Source: Bolinopsis microptera
Taxonomy: Eukaryota > Ctenophora > Tentaculata > Lobata > Bolinopsidae
Length of the DNA stretch: 64,000 nucleotides
Reading direction: 5' to 3'
Assembly: GCF_026151205.1 (NCBI RefSeq)
Contig: NC_087080.1
Coordinates: forward strand, 10,959,837 to 11,023,836
The notes beneath the pieces are model-generated. The model had not been told where the DNA came from and searched no databases. It saw only the letters and a list, made by a program, of their open reading frames with translations. Made by a program: the position numbers and the translations under genes. Positions 11,701-23,700 of the stretch are shown one piece after another (positions within the stretch are counted from its first letter, which is position 1; the number at the start of each line of letters is the position of its first letter).

Positions 11701-14700
11701 AGCGTTAATTTTCAGCATATTCTCGACCTTCCTTCGGTTTTTTGTGTGTTGGCTAGCTAACAAATCAGATTATCTCACCTGGTGAATGGTGATGCATTGT
11801 TGCTTAAGTAGATCGTATGTATTTACTGCATTTTTCATGAGGCAACATTGGTTTGTTCTCATCTGACAGCAGACATCTGGTGTAAACCAACTTATGACGA
11901 CACCACTTGTTACTGGGTGGTGTAAACCAATTTAGGACGACACCACGTGGTACTGGGTGGTGTAAACCAAGTTAGGACGACACCACGTGGTACTGGGTGG
12001 TGTAAACCAAGTTAGGACGACTCCACGTGGTACTGGGTGATGTAAACCAACTTAGGACGACACCACGTGGTACTGGGTGGTGTAAACCAACTTAGGACGA
12101 CTCCACGTGGTACTGGGTGATGTAAACCAACTTAGGACGACACCACGTGGTACTGGGTGGTGTAAACCAACTTAGGACGACACCACGTGGTACTGGATGG
12201 TGTAAACCAACTTAGGACGACACCACGTGGTACTGGGTGGTGTAAACCAACTTAGGACGACACCACGTGGTACTGGGTGGTGTAAACCAACTTAGAACGA
12301 CACCACGTGGTACTGGGTGGTGTAAACCAACTTAGGGCGACACCACGTGGTGGAGGTGGCTGGTCCGGTGAATGTTTTAAATACAATCTTTACGTTAAGT
12401 TTTTGATTGTCACCATTAATGAATAAATATTCGATTAAAATAGCAATTTAATTACGGAACAATTTTTGACTCTCCAGATCGAATAACGGAAATTTTGATC
12501 TTCTTTATTTTTACCTTCATTTATATGAATTTGAACACAATGAAACGAAAGTTTAAGTTAACAACACACACAAAATTAAAAAGAACCCTTAGCACCCACA
12601 GTAGCACTCTGCACACAGATAATTATTCTCCCAATAATGCGGATCTCCAGGCTCATTCATCAAAACACACCCTTTACCCTGGATTTTGCCTGCATGGGAG
12701 AAACTAAAATCATAAGGAGAATCACTTGGAGCACACAAGTAATTATTCCCCCAATAATGGGGATCACCCGGTTCATTAACTGCAGTACACCGCATTCCAG
12801 GAATAACTCCACCTAAATCCGGGGTTCTTCCAGCCCGTCTCCCAGCACAGGTAGTTGTTCGCCCAGTAGTGAGGGTCCCCTGGTTCGTTGACTAAAAGAC
12901 AGTCGTATCCGGGAATTGCTCCTGCGTAGCTCCATCTGAAGTGTTTGGGCCAGTAAGGGTAGTTTGCTTCAGCTTGAGAGAGGGTTAGAGCTGATAGGAT
13001 GAGTATCACAGAGGTTAAGGCCAAGGGGGGGGGGGGGGGGGGGGGGGGGGTCCGAGGTCAATCTTGAGATTTTGAGATATGTTGTAGAGCTCGATCTAAA
13101 TTTTCAAATGCTTTTGTCCTTACCGAAAACAAAGTTTCCTATTTGAAGATATCGCGCGCTGAATGTTGAGGTTTACCTGTAATTCTATTGTAAATGAAAA
13201 CTTTAAATGAAATTGTGTTCAAATCTATCTTCTTTTTCAGTTTATGACTTAGAACCTTGTAACTTGGCAACAATGTTCTTCAAGGTATTTTGAGTTTTTG
13301 TTATGTAACGATTTGTGATATCTTGCTCCAATGCTGAGATATGAGGTTAACCATGAGTGCGGGTTACAAAATTTAAAATGGTTAACCTCATAAAAATAGT
13401 TAGGAGCAAAATTATAACAATCGTTACATAACAAACTTTTAAATTTATGTCAGGAACATAAGTTCCAAATTTGAGGTGAAATGGATAAAAGCTCTAGGAG
13501 AAGATAGGTTTTTGAGGTGGTAATAAATTGTTCAGGAGAGTCAAAAGATTGATTCTGAGAAAATATGTTAACCTCAATTTTCCAACAAATAAAGGACATA
13601 TAATAGTTCTGTTCACATTGGATGGCCAATTGATACCCATTGATAAGTTTAACTTGTGATGAGAGCAACAAAATGTTAAGAACTGGTTATTTGTGAGGTT
13701 AACTGATTAAAAAGGCAATAGTTAACCTCAATTTTACGACAAACTAGGCGCTCTGGGGGTGGTGTGCAAGCGTCAGATAGTACGTGGTCTTCCAACTGGC
13801 AAAAAACGTTTTTTTCGACCTCGGACCCCCCCCCTGTGGCCTTAACATGATGTTATAATGATTTGGGAATGGGTTATCGGGGGTTTATATAGTTATATAG
13901 TTATATATAGTTATATAGTTATAAGTAGGCTGAACAGTAATTGTCCTTTGTAAGATTCGTAACAGGTGTCATCATTGTTTCACCCCTCACCAGTCACATA
14001 TACAAGGAACTTGAAGATGATTCTTTGACTTCAAAGATTTCTTGTCAGTTAGCACTCCCATGTGAACCACACATGATGGCATGATGAAACTGTAATTTAT
14101 AAATTTGTATCTTTGCAGTTCACCGCCCCAATCCTTACTGTGCAATTTACCGCCGATCAGCGTTTTCTGATTTTCAACTTTGTAAAAGATTGTAACAATC
14201 CTGCCATATTACAGTCCCCACCTGTACAAATTACTCAAGGTAAAATCAGTCTCTTCTATTCGTTCGCTAACCGTAAAATCATAGCCACAACTTGTAAGTT
14301 AGTGTAGAGAACATGAAGTGAGTAGTTACAGCAATGTGATTAATGAAATCTTACAACTGAGTAGTTACCCGACGGTGGGTAGTGACCCGTCATTTTAACG
14401 TGTCATAGTGTATCCTACACTAAATGTCTTCCTATTTTTGGTAATTTGATTCAGTAAGTCATAAGATGTAGATTCAATACAGTTTACAGTAATCACAAAA
14501 TTCATCATTAATACTTCCAAAATAATTGATCATCATAACATTATTTTTAGGGGGAGTTAGAGGCAGTCAAACGGGAGCTGACAGCAGTCGGAGAAAAGGA
14601 ACGACAAACACGAGTCAAAAACAAACATCTCGCCTCCAGACTCAAACAAGAAGAAGATGAGGTTAGAATCAACAACAATTTAAGTTATTATGTGAAATCA

Positions 14701-17700
14701 TGCCAGTTAAAGATACTGTTTACTGTTGATATTCTGTTTACTGTTGATATTCATCCGACCCAAAAGTTGACTTATTAATTATAAACGGTCTACTTTATAA
14801 TTTAATGGAAAGCGCGGCTGTTTTTCCTCTACAGTTTGAAATTTTGCCGCCAACGCGCATTAGGGCGCGTTTAGGTTTTTGAGAAAAAAAAAGATTTTAA
14901 AATTCAAAATTGCACCTCCAACGACTGCAAATATCTCTTCAGTTGTCGATCATCGATGTCCTGCGGTAATGGGTTGTAAATTTCCAAAATTCACACTAAT
15001 TGATCCAGGAAATTTTTCCGAAACTCAAAGCTTTTTAAAGATTTTTTCGTGAGCAGAAGGTCTATTATTATTTACAGAAGCCACAAATGGTCATCTGACG
15101 AACAACTCTTCCCTCGACTGACTGACTGACGAGTGTATGTTGTTGATCGTGTCAGGTGATACATTTTTGATATTATTTTATACATCTATTTTAGTAAATT
15201 ACAGTAAAACCCCGATCTACCGCCAATTTTCAATGATATCGTGTGCAGTGATAACCACTTATCAAGGTTAATTAGAATAGTTATACGGAATTTGGCCACG
15301 ATAAAACGGTGAATGACGGTGAATGACCCATACCGGTGTCGAAATTTTCTCAGTCTGTCTAACATAGGCTGGCAATGCATTCCACAAAAGCATTGTTCTA
15401 TAAAAGAAGCTGTTTTATAGAATAGTGTAATTGTATTTGGATCTAATTGGTGACGTCACACACGGTAAAAGGTTTGACAAAACTCCTAGTACATCGCTCA
15501 CATTAGTTACAACCTGCGCACTTAAATGTGTTAAAATGGGGCATAAAATCAGCGGCTTGACGTTAAAATTTGTTGCTTTCGTTACAATTCTGGGTACACG
15601 TACTCCAGTTCCTCTCTTGTTCAGTACCGAAGTTTGACAGGGGTGATTTCTAGCGAACTTTAGTTGTCGAACTAGATTACGTGAATCCAGCCTAGTGACC
15701 AATTATTTGGAAGTGGGTGGGTTTCTTTAAATATTTAGTTAATTTAAGAAGTAGTAGAAACCCCTCTATTGCTAAACAATCCATTAAGACTCGGCCAATC
15801 CGTTAACGGCTTCAATTAGTGGATCCAATTAGGGATATGGGGATCTTGAGTATAGTGTAAGTTACAACGTTACAGTAACTCTACATAATATGAAAACTAA
15901 AAGTTCATTTCGCTAATTTGGCCTGGAAGCTTAGCCATACACTTCAAATGTTTTTGTACATATTAATTTATTTGAAGGAATTTGTTGGTCCTTGCGAGTA
16001 TTTAATGGTATTTGAAAGCATTAAGACATATTTAATGGTACTTGAAAGCATTAACACATATTTTAAGACAATCTCCAGAAAATTGAAGATTAATTGAATA
16101 GCTTGGTTACCTCAAATACCTTAAAATGTGTCAGCGGTGTTGCATCCCCCCCCCCCCCCCCCCCCCCATTATGCATATGTCTTATTCCGTAGGAGGTAAC
16201 TTAAAGCCCCTAATGACGACGATAACGGTTAATTGACCAGCTGAATTACTCCAGATACTCTAAAAAGCAAAAATTACGATTGCAGACCGCGAGTACAGCA
16301 ACAGAACTGTCTATGGAATTGAAAGTGATTCCTCACGGTACATCTGGACAGGATACTTCCTATTCATCATCGTCTCATGTTTAGTAGGAGATACGTTCAT
16401 TCTCCTTGCATCCATACATTACAGGGCCTTTAAACTTCACAAAGTAATCGTGTCCATAATCCAACACATAGCGCTGTGCGACTTAACCGTGGCTCTTACC
16501 AACGCACTCCCTAAACTCATCTCTATCATATCCAGTGAATGGATCTTTGGAAACTTCCTCTGTTACATATCTTCATACTCAGGATTTTATTTTGGTCTGG
16601 TTAGCTCTGTTCTTATCTCTGCTTTGACAACTAGCAAGCTGTTCCTCCTGAAATACCCCCTCCGATCAGGAACGATAACATTGAAGAATACCCACGTGTT
16701 GTGCTCGGTATGCTGGATAGCAGCTTTAACTTATCCTGCCACATTCCTTCTGGTGGACGGGCAAGATATTTACTTTTCATACAGAAGGTACCAATGCACT
16801 TATGGTTACTCATCCGACATTTGGCAATGGCTCGGGCCCTTTCTTGCTTTTCTATTCGGTGCCATCCCAACTTGTCTGGTCGTAGTCTCCACTATTTTGC
16901 TACTGATGACAGCGAGAACAGTTGCTCGCAGAGGCAGAGAAAATTTAAAGAGAGAAGGTATCATGACAGCGGTCATTACCGCTGCTGTTTACTGCACCTC
17001 TGTACTTCCAATTGTTTTCTACGCTGCCGGAAAGTTCATTATCATTGTTGATGATAAGAGCGAAACTTTCTTCCACACCTCTTATTACAGACTAGCAACG
17101 TCGTTTGTTTTTCTGAACACCATAAGCAACTTCTACATCTATAGTCTGACTTTGCCGAGCTTCAGAAAGTTTGTCCGGTCAAGAGTTCGGGTCTCCTATC
17201 TGTACATCATGTGTATTAACATACGAAGTTTCAGAAGTCGTGGTAAGAACTTAACAAACCGAATAAACGAACTGTTCCATATCTCTAGAGATCTGTGCAG
17301 ATTAACAAAGCGAATAAACGAACTGTTCCATATCTCTAGAGATCTGTGTAGTTTTACTGACCACTTTATTTGTTCGCTTTTTTATTTGGATAAACAAGTC
17401 ATAATTCATGATTGGTTTTCGGCTTCCACCATTCCATCTTTATTGTCTTTACATCTTTAATTTAAACCCGACACTTACTGTTTAGTGTCTCATCTTATTA
17501 AGTTAATTGTCTGGTCACCATTAGATACTAATTAACCAATTAATCAATAATTCAAATTATCCGCGACCAAGGAAGAATTCTTTCATAATCTGTAGATCAT
17601 TTACAGATTGACCGTTTTTAAACCGCGCGATCTTATACATTTTTTATCAAATTTGGCAATTATGAAGCAAAAATTGGGGAAACATTATATTTGTCTCAAT

Positions 17701-20700
17701 TGATGTAATTCAAATCTTCAGATGAAGCGGCTCACACTGATGATGGAGCACAAACAAGACCATTTCAATCACGACATCAGGAAAAAGGAGCGCGAAACCT
17801 TACAGATGAAGGAACGTCTATCCAAGAAAATTATGGAAAAGAAGACCGAAAAAGGTAAGCATTTTATTGATATTATTTCCTTCCGTAAAACTACATCACC
17901 GGTGTCTCAAAAGAGTAACTTATCGTCCATTCGTTCATTTTCCTAAAATTTCCCCTTCATGCAATATTTGACGTTTTTAGTTTAATATGGGAATAATTAT
18001 CAGCGAAAACAAATTAAAAAACCCATATTTAATTTGTTTTCGCAGATAATTAATCTTTAATCCGAAATTCTTGAAGGTGGTAGAAAATGTATTATTCGAT
18101 CTGACACCATGCCAATAAAACCTGCCAGGAACTCAGCAAGTGTTGAACACAATGCCCCGGACCACGACCGGACGGAGGGCCCAGTGGGGAGACGACCCTA
18201 GAGAGGAGCTGTACAAACAGCTTGTAGAGGAGCAGGAGGAGAGAAATAAGGAGCTGTTTGAGGAGAACGACCACCTCAGACACTGGTACGTGATTAGGAA
18301 AACTTACTTTTTTGTTTTGAAATTCAAGAATGTAATATCCGTTCCATCAATACATCAAACAACGAAATTCAATAACTTCGCTATATCTTTGAATGTTATC
18401 CTAGCATTTTCCTACATATTTTTATTGATCATTCATAATTTCCCATAGCTTGGCGAGTCTGGAAACAGAGCTGATCAACGTCCTGAACTCCGGTGACAAG
18501 GATGAGAGCTTTTTGGAGGAAGTGGACCTGGACCCAAAGATAATATCTCACATCAACATGCCTTACACCGTCGTACAGAACACCTTTAAGAGCTCTATTG
18601 ACGATAAGATCGAACTTATTAAGGAAAAACATCGCCGTATGGCTTGTAACAAAGGTTAACACTTCTTCTCTTTTAGTAGATCATAGCTTATACTTTAATT
18701 TATTTTATTGTTACTCTGGTCTCTGTGATTAAACCATCGTTGTACTTTTTCAATTCAATTCGCTGCCCATTATTTTGATTCTGATTTCCACCAGAGGCAG
18801 AAGAAGAGATAGCATCTCTCCGTAAGGCAGTAGAAACCCAACAACTCACGTTGACCGAGCAAATGGTCGCGCTGGAAGATTGCACGTGCAAAGAAGAGCG
18901 ACAAAATTACTCCGACGCACACGTTAGTTCTTACTGATCTTGTGAACTCTTGTATTTAATCGCCAATTATTGTCTTGTGAAATATATTTCATGATTTTTA
19001 AAGTTTTCAAAAGAGACAGGTATATAACGACTTGTTATATATTGTGACAGGTATACAGTTTTCAAAAATGACTGGGGTATAAATATCTGTCATTTTTGAA
19101 AACTTTAGAAATCCTTCGAATATGCTGCTGGGCTCATTTAACCCTTATTTGTGCCAGGACGCTGAACTTGAATCAAGGTTCCAGCAGTTGATGGAGGAGA
19201 CGGATCGTATTGAGAAGGGAAGAGAGGACCTGAAAAAAGAAAAAGAAGATCTCAGGATATTGGAGAACAAGATTAAAGACGATGTAAGTTTTAACAAAAA
19301 TATGCCGCATGCTAGTTCACTAGTTGTAAACCTGGGTCATCAGTGCTTCAGTTTTATGAGAAAAACACATCTTTGAAATTATTTTTTGAAGCAGTCCACT
19401 TGTATGAAATTGTTTATCTAAAGATCTAACAAATCTAAGAAGCGAAATAGGGAAGACAACCTGAACCAACGAGGCACCTTTTGAGAAATCTGTAACAAAT
19501 TTGTCTATCAGATTGTAAACGTAACCGAACTCGAATCTGAGGACTGGGGAGTAGAAGACGAAGCAATATAGTAATACCCTATATAATAATAACACTCGGG
19601 TGTTCACAACATTTGATCTTCCGACTTTTGATCGTTGGACGTTTTACCACTCAATACTTAAAGTTGGCCTTACAATTGGCCACACAAGTAGGAAGTAAAA
19701 TAAGGACCCGAGCACAGACTAAAATAGATCATAATAAGAGCACAGCTCAAAATAGAACAAAATCTGATTGGCAGTCACGCTGCACGTGACTGCCCGCACG
19801 TGACTGGCGCGCGTCCAATGGACGTTATGAAGGAGATTTGTTTTGGTTATAGCAGGAGAGATCACGTTTAGAGTGCGTCTGTCTGATTAGCCCACGTCAC
19901 TGCACACGTGACTGTGCAGAGCCAATAGGGTGCTATGTAACTTGTGTAAGGTGTCTACGCTAGGTGCGTGTAAGGGACATCTAATTTATTATTAAACACA
20001 GCTGGCCGGCAGAGAATTGAAAATATAAGGACTTTTTATGGATGAAAATCGAAGCGAAAACCTTGTAACCCTATGTTTTCGAGTACGCTGAACAAGATTA
20101 AACTGGTTATAATTATCATACTCAAGGGCAAATTGCTTTTAAATGTACTTGAATGTCATAGATGCAATTATACCGGCTTATCGAGTGGCACCAGTCTCTC
20201 GCCACTAGTTCTCAGCTTATTATCGGGCTCGTGAAGGAAAGATCTCGAGTTCAGATGACGAAAACCATTTTCCCAAATAATGATTTTAAAATCTATTTTT
20301 CATATAGTAAGCAAGAAAAGCAGTCGGTAAGCATTAAAAATGTTAAAATATGTGTACATGATCAGTGTCTAATATCACATATAATCTTCATCAGAACGGG
20401 GTGAAACCTGGTTTCTTCACGTTCTTGTTGACGATCTTGACTGTCATGCCAATCTCGTCATCAAGTCGGAATGCTGGTGTGTCCAGACTTGAGTTTTTGT
20501 TAGGAGAGTGCTCTACCTTCTTTGGGGACCTGAACAACTGAAGGGGGTTCCTATACTTTGGTACAGGATAGTTCTTAGTTGGGGTCCCCAAACCTCTCTT
20601 GCTCCTCTCTTGACCATGGATAGCGGCTGGAGAGCGAGGAAGAGAGGCTGATCGGCCAGGTGGAGAAAAGGATGCCGATGTAGTTTGTGGGGCTGTGAGT

Positions 20701-23700
20701 GGCGAGGCCCCCTGCAACGATCCCATCTTCGGCTTTGCCTTTTCCTTGCCCTTCGGAGCCGATGATTTCAGCAAGCTGGTGAAAGACATCAGCTCCTTTC
20801 TGCCCCCTAGATTGTGCCCAACCCGTAACACGAGATCAGCGAATTTACGTCGCCACGAATTTGGTAACCGTAGTAACATTGTGTCACGTGTTAATTATGA
20901 GCCAATCATGGCAACCTGCGTGATAACTGATATAGAGATATATAAGGGACCGATAGATAAGGTGAGCTCAGATACATTCCTTATCCACATATATCCGTGG
21001 GAACTATTAACTAGTGTGTAAGTGTGGATCAATAACACTGTTCAGATTTTTTGGCACCAAAAATAAAGTGCAACTCCTATTCGGTTCGTGGGATATATCG
21101 CTTCTGGACAAATATTATGCGGGCTATATCAGCACGTGCTGTATTAGCGGGATAACAAATATCATCTACCGGCGCTGGCCCGCTGTACTACAAACAGCCC
21201 GCTACTGGATATATTGACACAAATTTACTAGCTGTACACTCAAAATTTGAGTCTCAAACCGTATTTGAGTCTAAAATACGGTTACTGAATTTGTGTCGAG
21301 CAGGCCTAGTTTTTAGCTATAATATCCATCTTAGAAAACCGAATTGAGGATTCCCAGCACTCAAATACAGTTAATAAATACTTTGATGTCCCTATGTTCC
21401 AAATTTATGGATTCATTTACTGTACACGGCACTGCATTGGGTAATCGTACTGTAGTGCGACACTTACTCTAGTGCGACAAGTACAGCTCTAGTGCGAAGT
21501 CCGACAAAAACACCCTCTTTCGCACTACAGTTATACGTGTCGCACTACGATCCAATTCCAGGATTAAACGGATTAAACGGATTAAACGTTAATTGGTCAA
21601 GAGAAGCCCTAACACTCCTGGCTTGACAATACAAGAATGAAATCATAACCTAGAAATCAGATACGAAAACCGTGAAGAAACAAATATCATAATTTAAGCT
21701 AAGTCTCTCGGGAAACGAAGTGCATCAATATTAACTAAGAATTTAGCAATCTCTTTTAAAAGCTTTGGTTGGGTGAATATGAGATCCATTCCCTCGAAGA
21801 GGTTGGTTTTAGCTTCAGGGCTAAGGCGGTCCCTGTTGTCTTGGTAGAGGGGGCAGGTTCTAAGCACATGAACCTCATCTTCAATTATGGGATCAAAGAA
21901 GGGTAACTCTGCCATGTACTCCAGAGAGTTCTTGTCCTTAGTGGAACATGTAGGACAGATACGATTTAGGATGTTGTTTCTTCTGACTTGTCCATGGCGT
22001 CCCGTTTCGATATTTAGGCGGTGAGAGCTAGTCCTTATTTGGGCTAGTCTTTTTGACTGGTTATATGGAAGATAGAGAGAGAGGTATTTTTCACAACCAA
22101 AACTTGATTTAATCGAATTGTAAAATCCAAGTTTTTTGTTGAGCTGTCTCTCTTCATCCCATTGCGTTCTAAAGCAAGAACGGAGAACATCTCGTTTCTG
22201 AATGGGTGATAGTTGCCTTTCGTTCGTTTCTGCCAGAAATTGATTCATCGACGTAATGCCGGAGTACCATGATAGGCCCATTTTCTTTTGTTCTGTGAAA
22301 GCATGTCGAACAAGGGCGTCCGATCTGGAAGTTTCCATGCTTTCTAGTCTTCGAACATAGTTAAATACTTGGGGACTGGCCTCAATAGCAAGAGGGTATC
22401 GACCCGTATCGCCCCACACTCCTGCATTGGAGGTTCTTTTGCCGACGCTTATAGTCCACTTTAAGAAGGAGAGGTGAACTTTCTCGATCTGATCTTCGGC
22501 AATTTCCTTGAGTTGAGGGAACTTGTTCCGGGAAGAGAATGCCGTCGTGAATTTGGTCTGGGGTAACCATATCTGACAACCGTAAGAGGCGATAGGGAGA
22601 ACTAAGGCGTCGAAAAGCTTAAATATCACAGTTTTCTTAATTGACTGTAGGTCAATCATACTTTTGAGTGAGAAGTAGCTTCTGATAGCTTTCTGCTTCA
22701 ATTTCACTTGTGCTAGCTTCAGACTTCCAGTAAGAGTAAATGTTATGCCGAGGTAGGTATATTCTCGGACAGAGGAGATGGATATTTGGCCGTAAGTGAA
22801 GTTTTTGCTTTCTTTTAGTATCCTCCCAGCACGGTTGAAAACCATGATAGCTGTTTTAGATATGTTAACTGACAAGCCCCACTCAAGGCAGTAGGATTCG
22901 AGAGTGTTGAGCATTTTCTGGAGACTCATCGAATTTAGGGCAAGCAGTATTAGATCATCAGCCCAGAGTAAGTGAGTTACTCGTGTCGAATTGATGATAG
23001 GCACTTCAACTTCTTCCAGCTCGTTAAGGTCTTCAGAGAGCTGATGGATAAATATCTTAAGGAGTTCAGGAGACATTGGGTGACCCTGTTCTGTGCCACA
23101 AAGAACATCAATCCTTTCTGACAGTTTGTTCAAGAGTTTAATTTTCGCTGATGAGTTAGTATACATGTGTTTCAAACAGCTGAAGAATCGGCCTTGTATT
23201 CCTAAGTGCCAAATCTTGTATAAGAGAGCTTCTCTGCAAACTGTGTCGAAAGCTTTGGCATAGTCGACGAAGCACGCGTAGACTCGCTCTTTCTTCTTTG
23301 ATATATACTTCTCTACACATGTTGAAAGGGTTAGCATATGGTCAGCAGTTTGTGCTCCTTTGCAGAACCCTAGTTGATTCGAGGTGTCAGGACAAGCAAG
23401 ATTTCTGAAACTGATCAGGCGCTGTAGAAGTATACCAGAAAATAGCTTCCCGATATTACTAGCAACAGCAATTGCTCTGTAGTTGTTTGGGTCGTATATA
23501 CTACCTTTTTTGTGCAGTGGGGTTACGACTGAGGTGCTCCAGGGGTAGACACCAAAAGAGAGGCACTGATTGAACAAGTGTAAGATAGCGGTCTGCATGT
23601 TCATGTTCGAAGATTTAAGAAATTCGTTCAGGACACAATCCTCGGAAACCGCTTTGCCTCTTTTAAGGGAGTTGATGCATCTAAGGAGTTCTTCATGTGT

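Noticed and set aside
14113-14307. Possible exon with acceptor TTTGCAG|TTCACC and donor CTCAAG|GTAAAA
   Set aside because: It would enter in phase 0 and leave in phase 1, but exons 3 and 4 of the SSX2IP-like gene join phase 0 to 0, and the sequence has no coiled-coil character.
15202-15850. pogo/Tigger-like element starting CAGTAAAACCCCGATC
   Set aside because: No matching inverted end or TA duplication could be found downstream.
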